DNA of 42,391 nucleotides from positions 1 through 42,391 of the forward strand of contig JAFQKN010000040.1 of NCBI GenBank assembly GCA_017396895.1, given 5' to 3'. Both the position numbers and the translations under genes were made by a program. Below the pieces are notes generated by a model, which saw nothing but the letters and a program-made list of their open reading frames with translations, did no database searches and had not been told where the DNA came from. Positions within the stretch are counted from its first letter, which is position 1. The number at the start of each line of letters is the position of its first letter. Of this stretch, positions 24,526 to 31,954 are shown piece after piece. This DNA is from Clostridia bacterium. Lineage in GTDB: Bacteria; Bacillota; Clostridia; Oscillospirales; Acutalibacteraceae.

Positions 24526-25216
24526 TCTGTAATCCTCCCGAACGATCAGTTTCGGATCGTTTTCTATCCGACTGCAACGCAATATAACTGCAGTCATCCG
24601 TCGGTTTCATGTTTTCAAAAAAACTTGCCAAGTCGCGATAATTGCGTTTTTCAATCTGTTCACGCAGGTCTTTGCGCAACCGACAATCCGTATACAGCAA
24701 CCGCCATGCACCGTCTGTCATCAACAGATAATCGGTCTGCCCGTCATAAACAAACACCTGCAATTGCACCTGCTTTTCGGCACCCTGCGTTACGGTTGCA
24801 CAACAACGGTTGTTTTCATCGGCCTGCGAATCGGTCAAACATTGTATACCCGTTTCCCCAACGGAAAAAACCTTGCTGTCCCCCAAAGAAAACACCATCA
24901 TCTTTCCGCTTTTTTTATGCAAGCACACAAAACTGAGCGTGGAGGCATAGGACATGACATCTTCGCCTGCATCATCCGCCGCACTCTGCAAAACACGGCA
25001 AACATAATTCAACAAGAGGCTCCCCACGCAATCTTGCTTGCATGAAAAATAATAATCGCTTTCGTGCGTCATAATTTGTTTGATCGTCTGACAGGCGATC
25101 TGTGCGCCTTCCGCCGCGTTTTTGCAGGATGAAACCCCGTCTGCAACGGCGGCAAGAGCAACGTGACCGTTTTCTTCAAACAGAACACAATCCTGTGTGG
25201 GCAGATCCGTTTGCAA
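24518..25216 (-). CDS. PP2C-type protein phosphatase (start uncertain)
   Basis: A metal-dependent Ser/Thr phosphatase of about 232 aa. Motifs: VADGVSS, SLGDSKVF, LLMTDGAWRLL and TDDCSYIAL, the usual Asp set for the two-metal centre. The only standard start is TTG at 25216, after a weak AGGA. However, the typical N-terminal motif (G-x-x-H ... QD) begins upstream, as SHQITGSYH is encoded in frame just before that TTG. The reading frame is open back to 25270, directly after the stop of the 941-aa gene and in the same frame. ATT at 25261 or ATA at 25255 lie behind AAAGGA and could be rare starts, or the stop could be read through. It ends inside the kinase gene (8-bp overlap). It presumably removes phosphates placed by that kinase. 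Confidence 0.8.
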   Translation of the reverse strand: MQTDLPTQDCVLFEENGHVALAAVADGVSSCKNAAEGAQIACQTIKQIMTHESDYYFSCKQDCVGSLLLNYVCRVLQSAADDAGEDVMSYASTLSFVCLHKKSGKMMVFSLGDSKVFSVGETGIQCLTDSQADENNRCCATVTQGAEKQVQLQVFVYDGQTDYLLMTDGAWRLLYTDCRLRKDLREQIEKRNYRDLASFFENMKPTDDCSYIALQSDRKRSETDRSGGLQNE

Positions 25217-25270
25217 ATGATATGATCCTGTTATCTGATGTGAAATACTGTTTATAAAAATACAGTCCTT

Positions 25271-28096
25271 TCAGAATGTTTTGAGCAGTTCACAGCAAAG
25301 CTGTGAGAAGGTATATTGCGGATCGTATGTTTCGCGATAAGCAAGGAAACACACGAATATATCGAAAACATTTTTTGCGTTGATTTTCTGATAACCCGCA
25401 TTCACAAGACACTGATTGATGCCTTTGCAGGGCTGATCTTCATCATCACTGAAATAAACCGGCACGGTGAATCCGTTACAAAAACAGTCGAAATAATCGG
25501 CAAAACTGACTTTGCACTGCTTGTGTTCGGGTGACTTGAGAACCAGATACATATAATACAATGTCAGCAGAGCCGTTCGGCTCGTGTCCTGCATACGGAA
25601 ATTGCTTCTGAACCGTGTGAACGTACGTAAACGCAGTTCGATCTGTTCGAGCAGTTTGCAAAACGGTTCGTCATAGCGGCCGTTGTGCAACCATTTACTG
25701 CAGACCGATTTGTTATAAGCCGTTGTCATTGCTTCAAATTCTCGAACCATCACGTGACGGATCATATTATAGTAATCAACATCTTTGCGTTTTGTTTTGG
25801 CAGCATCTGCGGCCTCAAACGTACAACCGTCAGCATACGGACAATCAAAAGACGGAACAAAACGGTGAATATTCATATTTTTATAGATGCTGCACTGTGC
25901 ACACGCATCCTTTTCAAACGTCTTTCCTGCCTGCATACATTCTTGTTTGCCGTACTGTTTACATTTGTTCTGCGGAACAAACAACTGCCGTTTGTATGCG
26001 GCATACTGCGGACAGTCTGTGCAGTTCTGCCGCAACCGGACATTTTCCTCAACCAGTTTTTTTGCACGGGATTTGTCCGTGATCTTTCTGCGAAGCGTAG
26101 CAACCGCACGGCTTTCGTTCTTTTCATCGGCAGCACCGACGCCGCCTGCTGTTTCAAAAATAAAATCATTCAAATACACATACAACTGTGAACAACAGGA
26201 AAATGCAGTGCGGTTTTCACTGCGATTGGCGGTAACGGCACCTTTCTTTTTGCAATCATAGCGAGCAACAATGAAATCTTCAAACTCTTTTTCTTTTTCG
26301 GAATCGCCTTCCACCGCATTGCGAAGAACCGTCAGAAAATCTTTTTTATACTGTGCGGTAAACATGGCATTGTAACCGCTCTGCAAGTCGTTTTCGATCT
26401 GCTCGTCACTGAGTTCTTCGCGGCTTCGTTCGGCACAACGGTCGATCATCGCGTATGCATTCTGAATGAGCTGCAAATGTGACGTACACTGCCGTTCGGC
26501 GGCTAAGGAATCGGCACTCTCAAACATTCTGCGTGCGATGTAATACAAAAAGATGACTTCAAAACAGTTTTTATAATTGATTGAATAGCCGTCTACGCAT
26601 TTTTCAGCGGAATCACTTTTTTTACCGCCGATGTAGTTAATAAGATTATCGGTGTAGTAATCTTCAAAGAGATTGATCGCGATATCGGTCTGTTTATCGA
26701 CCGCCACATCGGGTGCATACGGAAAAGTCATATTGAATGCGACCGCATACAGATACAAATACTCTCTGGTTTTTTTCTGGCTGTCAAAAAATCCGTCGGC
26801 CAGCACTTTGGCAATGTCTGCCATTTTGCTTGTAACAAAGGTTCTTTTTTTCACCGTTTTGGCGCGATTTTTCAGCCGCTCGTCTGCGGTGTCTTTCAAA
26901 ACAGAGACGTATGCCTCTCTGTCTTTTCTGCAAATGTCGGCTTCCAGCAAACGCACACCGTGTTCTGTTTGCGCACAAGTCTCAAAATCGCTGTTGACGG
27001 TTTTGAGTTTTTTCGCATCAATTATAGCGTTAAACGGAAAAGAGATCTGTGAGGGGGGTGTTTTTTTTCGCAGATATACTTCGGGTAAATGCGTCAACAG
27101 CGGATTGTCGCGCGTCAACATCAGCGAATCCGCATAAGAACGCGCAATGGCAGAAAGACGGACATCCAAAGGATACTGCTCGATTTCGGGCGGATTCTTT
27201 TCCAGTTCACATTTGATCGTTATTTTAAGCAATTCAGCATCGTCCTCACTGCCGACAACGGCGGCAAGCACATTCTGCGTTACGCAAGTGACAAAACAAT
27301 CTGCCAGTCGTTCGGCATTTTCAAACGCGTCTCCCTCTTTGAGCACAAGCGGAGAAAACACACGTCGGACAAGTTCTTTGACCGCGGCAGTTGCCTGTAC
27401 CATACAGCCGCGCTGTTCGACAATGACACACACGCTCACTTTCCAGTACTCGCTTTTGCCGTCGGCAAACAGGCTGTTCAGCAATGCCGTATCGGCCGAC
27501 ACTGCCATTTGCGCAAAATCACCGCCGAATCGTTCTTTTGCAATTTTTGCAATCGCCGCACATTCGCAGGGGGTATTTTTCATACAGCCGAATCGGTAAA
27601 TGAACTGCCGCAGAATACGCACCTGCGTAGGCTCATCACGGCGCAATTCCTCTGCAAGCAGACGGTCTGTCAGGCGGCTCATATAATCTGAAGATGACTT
27701 GTAATTCTTGTACAGTTCAAACAGTTTATCCGTAAACCGCTGTTCGATCTGTGCTTTGTCGGGCAGAGAGTCTACGTATTTTGCGTATTCTTTCAGTGCT
27801 TTCTTGACAGCATTCACATCCGAAAAAGAGTGCAATAAAGCAATCGCATTTCCTTTTCCGTCATTGTGATCGCGCACATAATCCGGGCAACTTTTGCGCA
27901 GTATTTCAAACAACCTGAAATGCGGATCGCCCATCGCATCCGTCAGATTCTTTTGCAGATACGTTTCCAGCGTGTGCAAAAGTTCGAGCGCATCTTCTTT
28001 GGCAAACAACCCGTCAAATTCCTGCGTCAACTCAGATTGCGTGCTGATTAAAAGGTCCGTGATATCAAACCGTTGCTGTTTTCCTTTCGCCTTCAT
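25271..28096 (-). CDS. Large helical protein with eight-Cys cluster, unknown family
   Basis: A 941-aa soluble protein that I do not recognise. It is mostly charged alpha-helix. Near residues 690-765 there are eight cysteines in four pairs (CTDC, KC/EC about 8 apart, CAQC, CPYADGC), suggesting zinc fingers or an Fe-S site. No signal peptide, TM segment, Walker motif or catalytic signature is visible. The ATG follows ACAGGAGAC at 8-nt spacing, under a good promoter at 28132-28160. It is the first gene of the phosphatase/kinase cassette, and the next gene follows in the same frame after its TGA. Sensor, substrate or scaffold of the kinase are the likely roles by position only. Confidence 0.75.
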   Translation of the reverse strand: MKAKGKQQRFDITDLLISTQSELTQEFDGLFAKEDALELLHTLETYLQKNLTDAMGDPHFRLFEILRKSCPDYVRDHNDGKGNAIALLHSFSDVNAVKKALKEYAKYVDSLPDKAQIEQRFTDKLFELYKNYKSSSDYMSRLTDRLLAEELRRDEPTQVRILRQFIYRFGCMKNTPCECAAIAKIAKERFGGDFAQMAVSADTALLNSLFADGKSEYWKVSVCVIVEQRGCMVQATAAVKELVRRVFSPLVLKEGDAFENAERLADCFVTCVTQNVLAAVVGSEDDAELLKITIKCELEKNPPEIEQYPLDVRLSAIARSYADSLMLTRDNPLLTHLPEVYLRKKTPPSQISFPFNAIIDAKKLKTVNSDFETCAQTEHGVRLLEADICRKDREAYVSVLKDTADERLKNRAKTVKKRTFVTSKMADIAKVLADGFFDSQKKTREYLYLYAVAFNMTFPYAPDVAVDKQTDIAINLFEDYYTDNLINYIGGKKSDSAEKCVDGYSINYKNCFEVIFLYYIARRMFESADSLAAERQCTSHLQLIQNAYAMIDRCAERSREELSDEQIENDLQSGYNAMFTAQYKKDFLTVLRNAVEGDSEKEKEFEDFIVARYDCKKKGAVTANRSENRTAFSCCSQLYVYLNDFIFETAGGVGAADEKNESRAVATLRRKITDKSRAKKLVEENVRLRQNCTDCPQYAAYKRQLFVPQNKCKQYGKQECMQAGKTFEKDACAQCSIYKNMNIHRFVPSFDCPYADGCTFEAADAAKTKRKDVDYYNMIRHVMVREFEAMTTAYNKSVCSKWLHNGRYDEPFCKLLEQIELRLRTFTRFRSNFRMQDTSRTALLTLYYMYLVLKSPEHKQCKVSFADYFDCFCNGFTVPVYFSDDEDQPCKGINQCLVNAGYQKINAKNVFDIFVCFLAYRETYDPQYTFSQLCCELLKTF

Positions 28097-28131
28097 AAAC
28101 CCGTCTCCTGTTATGTTTTCCTTATTTTATT

Positions 28132-28160
28132 ATTTTAACATATGCATGCAGATATTTCAA
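28132..28160 (-). promoter_or_regulatory. Sigma-A promoter of the kinase/phosphatase cassette
   Basis: On the minus strand TTGAAA (28160-28155), a 17-bp spacer and TAAAAT (28137-28132) lie about 36 bp upstream of the 941-aa gene. The neighbouring MITE-like element begins 40 bp further upstream. Confidence 0.7.
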
Positions 28161-28200
28161 CAAAAAACAACAGCCGGGCAATCGTTTAAGAACAAAAAAA

Positions 28201-28563
28201 GGTTCTTCACGGAAAGTTGGGGGATCGGAAAAAAGATAAATTATGATTTAGCGGTGAGTGCGGGGAGTCAATCATGGGGACGGCTTCTGTGATTGACCAT
28301 ACAAGAATAAAAAAAGGTCAATCACATGAACTGTCCCCTGATTGATGATGTACGCAAATCCAAAAGATACAAAACGCAAAATGATTAGAATTGAAAAAGA
28401 GAAGTTTTTTCATTTGTTTTCAGTCCGCAAATCAGGGGACAGTTCATGCGATTGCCGTTTATATTTCTGTTTCGGCAATCACAGAAGCCGTCCCCGTGAT
28501 TGGCTGCTTTGTCGCATAAATCATAATTTAATTGCATCATCCCCCAACTTTCCGTGAAGAACC
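28201..28563 (+). mobile_element. 363-bp MITE-like element, copy 1
   Basis: Non-coding element with perfect 25-bp terminal inverted repeats beginning GGTTCTTCACGGAAAGTTGG. Each terminus is followed by an inverted AAATTATGATTTA word. Inside are two long hairpins with GGGGAC...GTCCCC ends (28276-28338 and 28435-28495). These resemble REP-like palindromes of clostridial genomes. A 363-bp copy in opposite orientation lies at 33728-34090, more than 95% identical where compared. No transposase is present, so it would move only by a transposase supplied elsewhere. Clear target duplications are not visible because the flanks are A/T runs. Confidence 0.9.
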
Positions 28564-28582
28564 ATTTTTTAATACAAATATC

Positions 28583-28626
28583 GCAAAACAGTTGCACTTG
28601 CATTGCAAAACAGTTGCACTTGCATT
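28583..28626 (+). repeat. Two tandem 22-bp repeats upstream of the GH3 promoter
   Basis: The unit starting GCAAAACAGTTGCACTTGCA occurs twice back to back, and a third partial unit (GCAACACTTG) runs into the -35 box. Each unit contains the imperfect palindrome TTGCACTTGCATTGCAA. The position directly before -35 suggests binding sites for a regulator. Confidence 0.85.
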
Positions 28627-28633
28627 GCAACAC

Positions 28634-28662
28634 TTGATTTTGCATCGCATATACGGTATAAT
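28634..28662 (+). promoter_or_regulatory. Sigma-A promoter of the acyl-activation cluster
   Basis: TTGATT (28634-28639), a 17-bp spacer and TATAAT (28657-28662), 44 bp before the GH3 start codon and directly behind the tandem repeats. Confidence 0.75.
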
Positions 28663-28706
28663 TTTAATATCTATGCATGAATACTGTTATTTTTGGAGTG
28701 ATCACA

Positions 28707-30404
28707 ATGGCATTCAAACCGCACAGAGGGCTTTTTGCCGCATTCGGCGGTATGCTCGGCATGATGGAGCATATAAAATTATATCTGTACAGCCGCAATG
28801 CTTTTGCCGTGCAGGAGCGCACCCTGCGGCATCTGATGCGAGACAATAAAACCACCGTTTACGGCAAAGCGCATCATTTTGACAAGGTGAAAACGGTCGC
28901 GGATTATCAAGCGATCGTGCCCCTTGCGACCTATGCCGATTTTGAGGACTACGTACATCGCATGGCAAAGGGTGAAAAGGGACTCATCACCAACCGTTTT
29001 GTCCGCCGTTTTACCGAGTCTTCGGGCAGTACGGGCAGAAGCAAACTGGTGCCGCTTTCGGGCTATGCCGAATGGAACTGTCAGTGCTTTTCCTTTTCGG
29101 CACCCGTCGGCTGTGCGGTCAAATATTTTGCACGCAAAGGTCGCCCGTTGCCGCCGCAGAGAGGTTTGCTGACCGCTGAGATCGGCAAACGCAAACTGCC
29201 GGGCGGTGCTACGGTGTCCTGTCTTTCCTCCATTCCGCTTCTGAATCTGCGGCCGATCGTGCCGTTTATTACCAGTTCTCCCGTTGAGGTCCTGTTCCCC
29301 GAAGCGGATACGGACATGGATATGCACTACGTCAAACTGCGTTTTGCATTGCAGGATGCAGACATCAGTTATCTCGGTACGATCTTTATTACCACGTTGG
29401 AATCCATGTTTTTCTATATGGAAGAAAATTGGGAAATGCTTTGCTTTGATATTGAGCACGGTACGATCGATGCGAGCATCCGTATGCCCGACCATATCCG
29501 CAAAAAACTCGAAAAACGGCTGAAACCGCGCCCGAAAAGAGCCGCATTTTTACGCAGTGAGTTCGCAAAAGGCTTTGATGATGAACCCATTATTCCGCGC
29601 ATCTGGCCGAAATGCGAATGGCTGTACGGCATGGGTACGGGCGCACTTTCCCATTATGCCAAAAAACTGCGCCGCTACATCGGTGAAGAAATGCCCATTC
29701 ATTATCTCGGCTATGCCGCCACGGACGCACTCATGGCAGTGCCCATTGAACTGGACAGTTTTGAATACGTGCTTTTGCCGCACAACGCATTCTTTGAGTT
29801 TTTGCCCTTGGATGCACCCGAAGGCACCCGACCGCTGACGATCGCAGAAGTGGAAGTCGGCAAGGAATATGAACTCATTCTCACCAATTTAAGCGGTTTT
29901 TACCGCTACCGCATTGAGGACGTGGTCAAGGTGACGGGATTTTATCATCAATCCCCCAAGGTCACGTTCTGCTACCGATTGAATCAGATCGCCAACATCA
30001 GCGGCGAAAAGGTCAATCAGATGGCGTTCGATGAGATCGTCGGCAACTTTTCCGAGAAGATGAACGACCTTTTTGTCGGCTACAGCATTTATGCCGACCG
30101 TTCCACCTCTCCCGGGCATTATGTGTTGCTGATCGAATCCACGCGCGATCACACACCTGCCGACGAAGCGGAATATGCCCGTATTTTTGAAGAAACGTTC
30201 TGTGCAGGCAATGTGTCCGTCGAGCCGCTGATTAAAAGCGGTGCACTCGGTCACTGCGAAGTGAAGTTTTTGCGCAAAGGCACGAATGATGCCTACCGTG
30301 AACTCTTGCGTGCCAACGGAGCAAACTTAAACCAGATCAAACCCATTAAGGTCATTACCACCGAGGAACAAAAATCATTTTTCTTTGACAGGATCATCAA
30401 ATAA
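28707..30404 (+). CDS. GH3-family acyl-acid amido synthetase-like protein
   Basis: A 565-aa member of the GH3 branch of the ANL adenylating superfamily. In plants these enzymes adenylate an acid (jasmonate, indole-acetate) and conjugate it to an amino acid; bacterial members are poorly characterised. Visible motifs are the ATP loop E104-SSGSTGRSK, a YAATD motif (residues about 335-340, where plant proteins have YxSSE), and FYRYRIEDVVKV near 397-408. The start is the ATG at 28707 (GGAG, 8 nt upstream), not the ATG 30 bp earlier. The acyltransferase starts 11 bp after its stop. No signal peptide. It should activate a carboxylic acid as an acyl-adenylate; substrate and amine acceptor are unknown. 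Confidence 0.85.
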   Translation: MAFKPHRGLFAAFGGMLGMMEHIKLYLYSRNAFAVQERTLRHLMRDNKTTVYGKAHHFDKVKTVADYQAIVPLATYADFEDYVHRMAKGEKGLITNRFVRRFTESSGSTGRSKLVPLSGYAEWNCQCFSFSAPVGCAVKYFARKGRPLPPQRGLLTAEIGKRKLPGGATVSCLSSIPLLNLRPIVPFITSSPVEVLFPEADTDMDMHYVKLRFALQDADISYLGTIFITTLESMFFYMEENWEMLCFDIEHGTIDASIRMPDHIRKKLEKRLKPRPKRAAFLRSEFAKGFDDEPIIPRIWPKCEWLYGMGTGALSHYAKKLRRYIGEEMPIHYLGYAATDALMAVPIELDSFEYVLLPHNAFFEFLPLDAPEGTRPLTIAEVEVGKEYELILTNLSGFYRYRIEDVVKVTGFYHQSPKVTFCYRLNQIANISGEKVNQMAFDEIVGNFSEKMNDLFVGYSIYADRSTSPGHYVLLIESTRDHTPADEAEYARIFEETFCAGNVSVEPLIKSGALGHCEVKFLRKGTNDAYRELLRANGANLNQIKPIKVITTEEQKSFFFDRIIK

Positions 30405-30415
30405 GGAGGCTGTTT

Positions 30416-31864
30416 ATGAGCCGTGCCGAACAAATTCTGACAACACTTGTACAGCAGAATATTCCCGTGCAGGAACAGGCAGATCTTACAGCAAAAGCGC
30501 GCGCTTATCTTGCCCTGTTGCAAAGCAGGGGACTTGCAGACGAACGTGTTGCCGCACAACTTGCTTTTGATTGCATCAAAGCGGGAAACAGCCAAAAAAA
30601 ACTGCCTGCGGAACTGTATGACAAGGTGAATTACCTGTGCCGTTGTTATATGGACCGTGTGGCCAGATTTTATCTGTGCTACGATTTTGTCCCCGACGTG
30701 ACGGCTTTGCAAACGGCGATCATCTGTCTGTATGAAAAAGCACCGATCTTTCATTCTTTGTTCACGGATGATCATATCCGCCCCTATTGGAAAGTGACCG
30801 ATTATCACATTGACGATGTGTTTTCTGTCATTGCGGCGGATGATCTGCCTGCCGCGGCGGTTGCCTTTTTGGAACAAAGTGTGTCCATGGACGATCCGTC
30901 GCAAATGAAGATCGCTCTTGTGCACAACGGCACGCACAGCATTCTTGCATTTCGTTGGAATCACATGATCATGGACGGCGGCGGTTTCAAGCAATTTACA
31001 GCCGACCTTTGCAATGCCTATAATCAGTATCGGAAAACAGGGGATGCCCCCTTGGATTTCAGAACGGGCAGCCGCAAATACACAAAGGTGTATGATGATA
31101 TGCCGGCTTCGCTTCGCAAAAAAGCAAAAGCGCAGTTCGCCGGTGTCACCGTCAAAGAAAAACGCAAACTGCCCTTTACGCCCGTGGACGGCAGTGAATG
31201 CAATTGCATCGTGTATCACAGTGTCGAAAAGGATGTGATGCAGGCGGCAATTGCAGTTGCAAAACAAAACGGTGCCACGGTGAACGATCTGCTTTGCGCG
31301 GCATATATATGGGCTTGCTATGCGGTGATGGGCGAAGCGCAGAAACCTTTGCACCTGTCCTGTGCGGTGGATCTGCGCCGTTATATCAGACAACCCGAAA
31401 CGCTCGGTTATACCAATCACACCACTTTTATGTATTGCTCTGTGCCGCATCTGCCCGAATCGGACATACAACTTCTGCAACAGGTGCATGAGAGCAATGA
31501 TAAAAACAAGCAGGATCCGTTTCTCGGCTTGCACGGCATTCCGCTTTTGAACATCGGTTACGCCACGATGGTGCAGTTACAGGCGGAGGCGGTCGTGAAA
31601 CTGTTTTACAACAATGCCGATATTGCCTTGAGCAACGTCGGGGCTGTGGATGTCAAGGGCTTTGCCTTGGACGGATATCATGTGACGGATGCGCTCGTTG
31701 CGGGCGGTGCAAAAGTAAAACCCTGTGCCGCGGCAACGGTGCTGACCTGCAACGGAAAACTGACGATCTCCGTATGCACGCAAGGAAATCAACAGGATCG
31801 TGATATGTTGCACTCTTTCTTTGGATTTTTTGAACAGTTTTTGCGTTCAATAGCACCGAACTAA
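30416..31864 (+). CDS. Condensation/WES-type acyltransferase
   Basis: A 482-aa CoA- or carrier-dependent acyltransferase of the superfamily that includes NRPS condensation domains, PapA and alcohol acetyltransferases. The active-site motif is H183-M-I-M-D187-G in WNHMIMDGGG, matching HxxxDG. A C-terminal ALSNVG motif is the second family landmark. Its first 60 or so residues (MSRAEQILTTLVQQNIPVQE...) form a helical extension. The ribosome binding site AAGGAGG overlaps the GH3 stop region, so the two are co-translated. It would transfer an activated acyl group onto an alcohol or amine, forming an ester or amide. Acceptor unknown. Confidence 0.82.
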   Translation: MSRAEQILTTLVQQNIPVQEQADLTAKARAYLALLQSRGLADERVAAQLAFDCIKAGNSQKKLPAELYDKVNYLCRCYMDRVARFYLCYDFVPDVTALQTAIICLYEKAPIFHSLFTDDHIRPYWKVTDYHIDDVFSVIAADDLPAAAVAFLEQSVSMDDPSQMKIALVHNGTHSILAFRWNHMIMDGGGFKQFTADLCNAYNQYRKTGDAPLDFRTGSRKYTKVYDDMPASLRKKAKAQFAGVTVKEKRKLPFTPVDGSECNCIVYHSVEKDVMQAAIAVAKQNGATVNDLLCAAYIWACYAVMGEAQKPLHLSCAVDLRRYIRQPETLGYTNHTTFMYCSVPHLPESDIQLLQQVHESNDKNKQDPFLGLHGIPLLNIGYATMVQLQAEAVVKLFYNNADIALSNVGAVDVKGFALDGYHVTDALVAGGAKVKPCAAATVLTCNGKLTISVCTQGNQQDRDMLHSFFGFFEQFLRSIAPN

Positions 31865-31887
31865 ACAAACGGGCGGTTCATTGATGA

Positions 31888-31916
31888 TTGACAATCATTT
31901 TTTTGTTTTGTATAAA
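31888..31916 (+). promoter_or_regulatory. Promoter of the acyl-AMP ligase, overlapped by a palindrome
   Basis: TTGACA (31888-31893), a 17-bp spacer and TATAAA (31911-31916). The palindrome ATGATTGACAATCAT (31884-31898) covers the -35 box and is followed by a T-run. It could act as an operator or as a weak terminator of the preceding gene. Confidence 0.7.
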
Positions 31917-31954
31917 TTATTTTACAGTTAAAAATAAAGGGGAAAAGAACTGTA

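Noticed and set aside
24526..24597. 24-residue N-terminal extension of the kinase
   Set aside because: It would overlap far into the PP2C gene, while the ATG at 24525 has a near-ideal ribosome binding site and forms a normal 8-bp overlap.
20047..28096. Classical TerY-P tellurite-type triad
   Set aside because: No vWA or TerD-like protein is encoded; the first gene is a different, Cys-rich helical protein.
28342..28557. Small open frames inside the MITE-like elements (also 33734-33949)
   Set aside because: They lie within inverted-repeat, hairpin-rich DNA, occur identically in both copies as a consequence of copying, and have no ribosome binding site.
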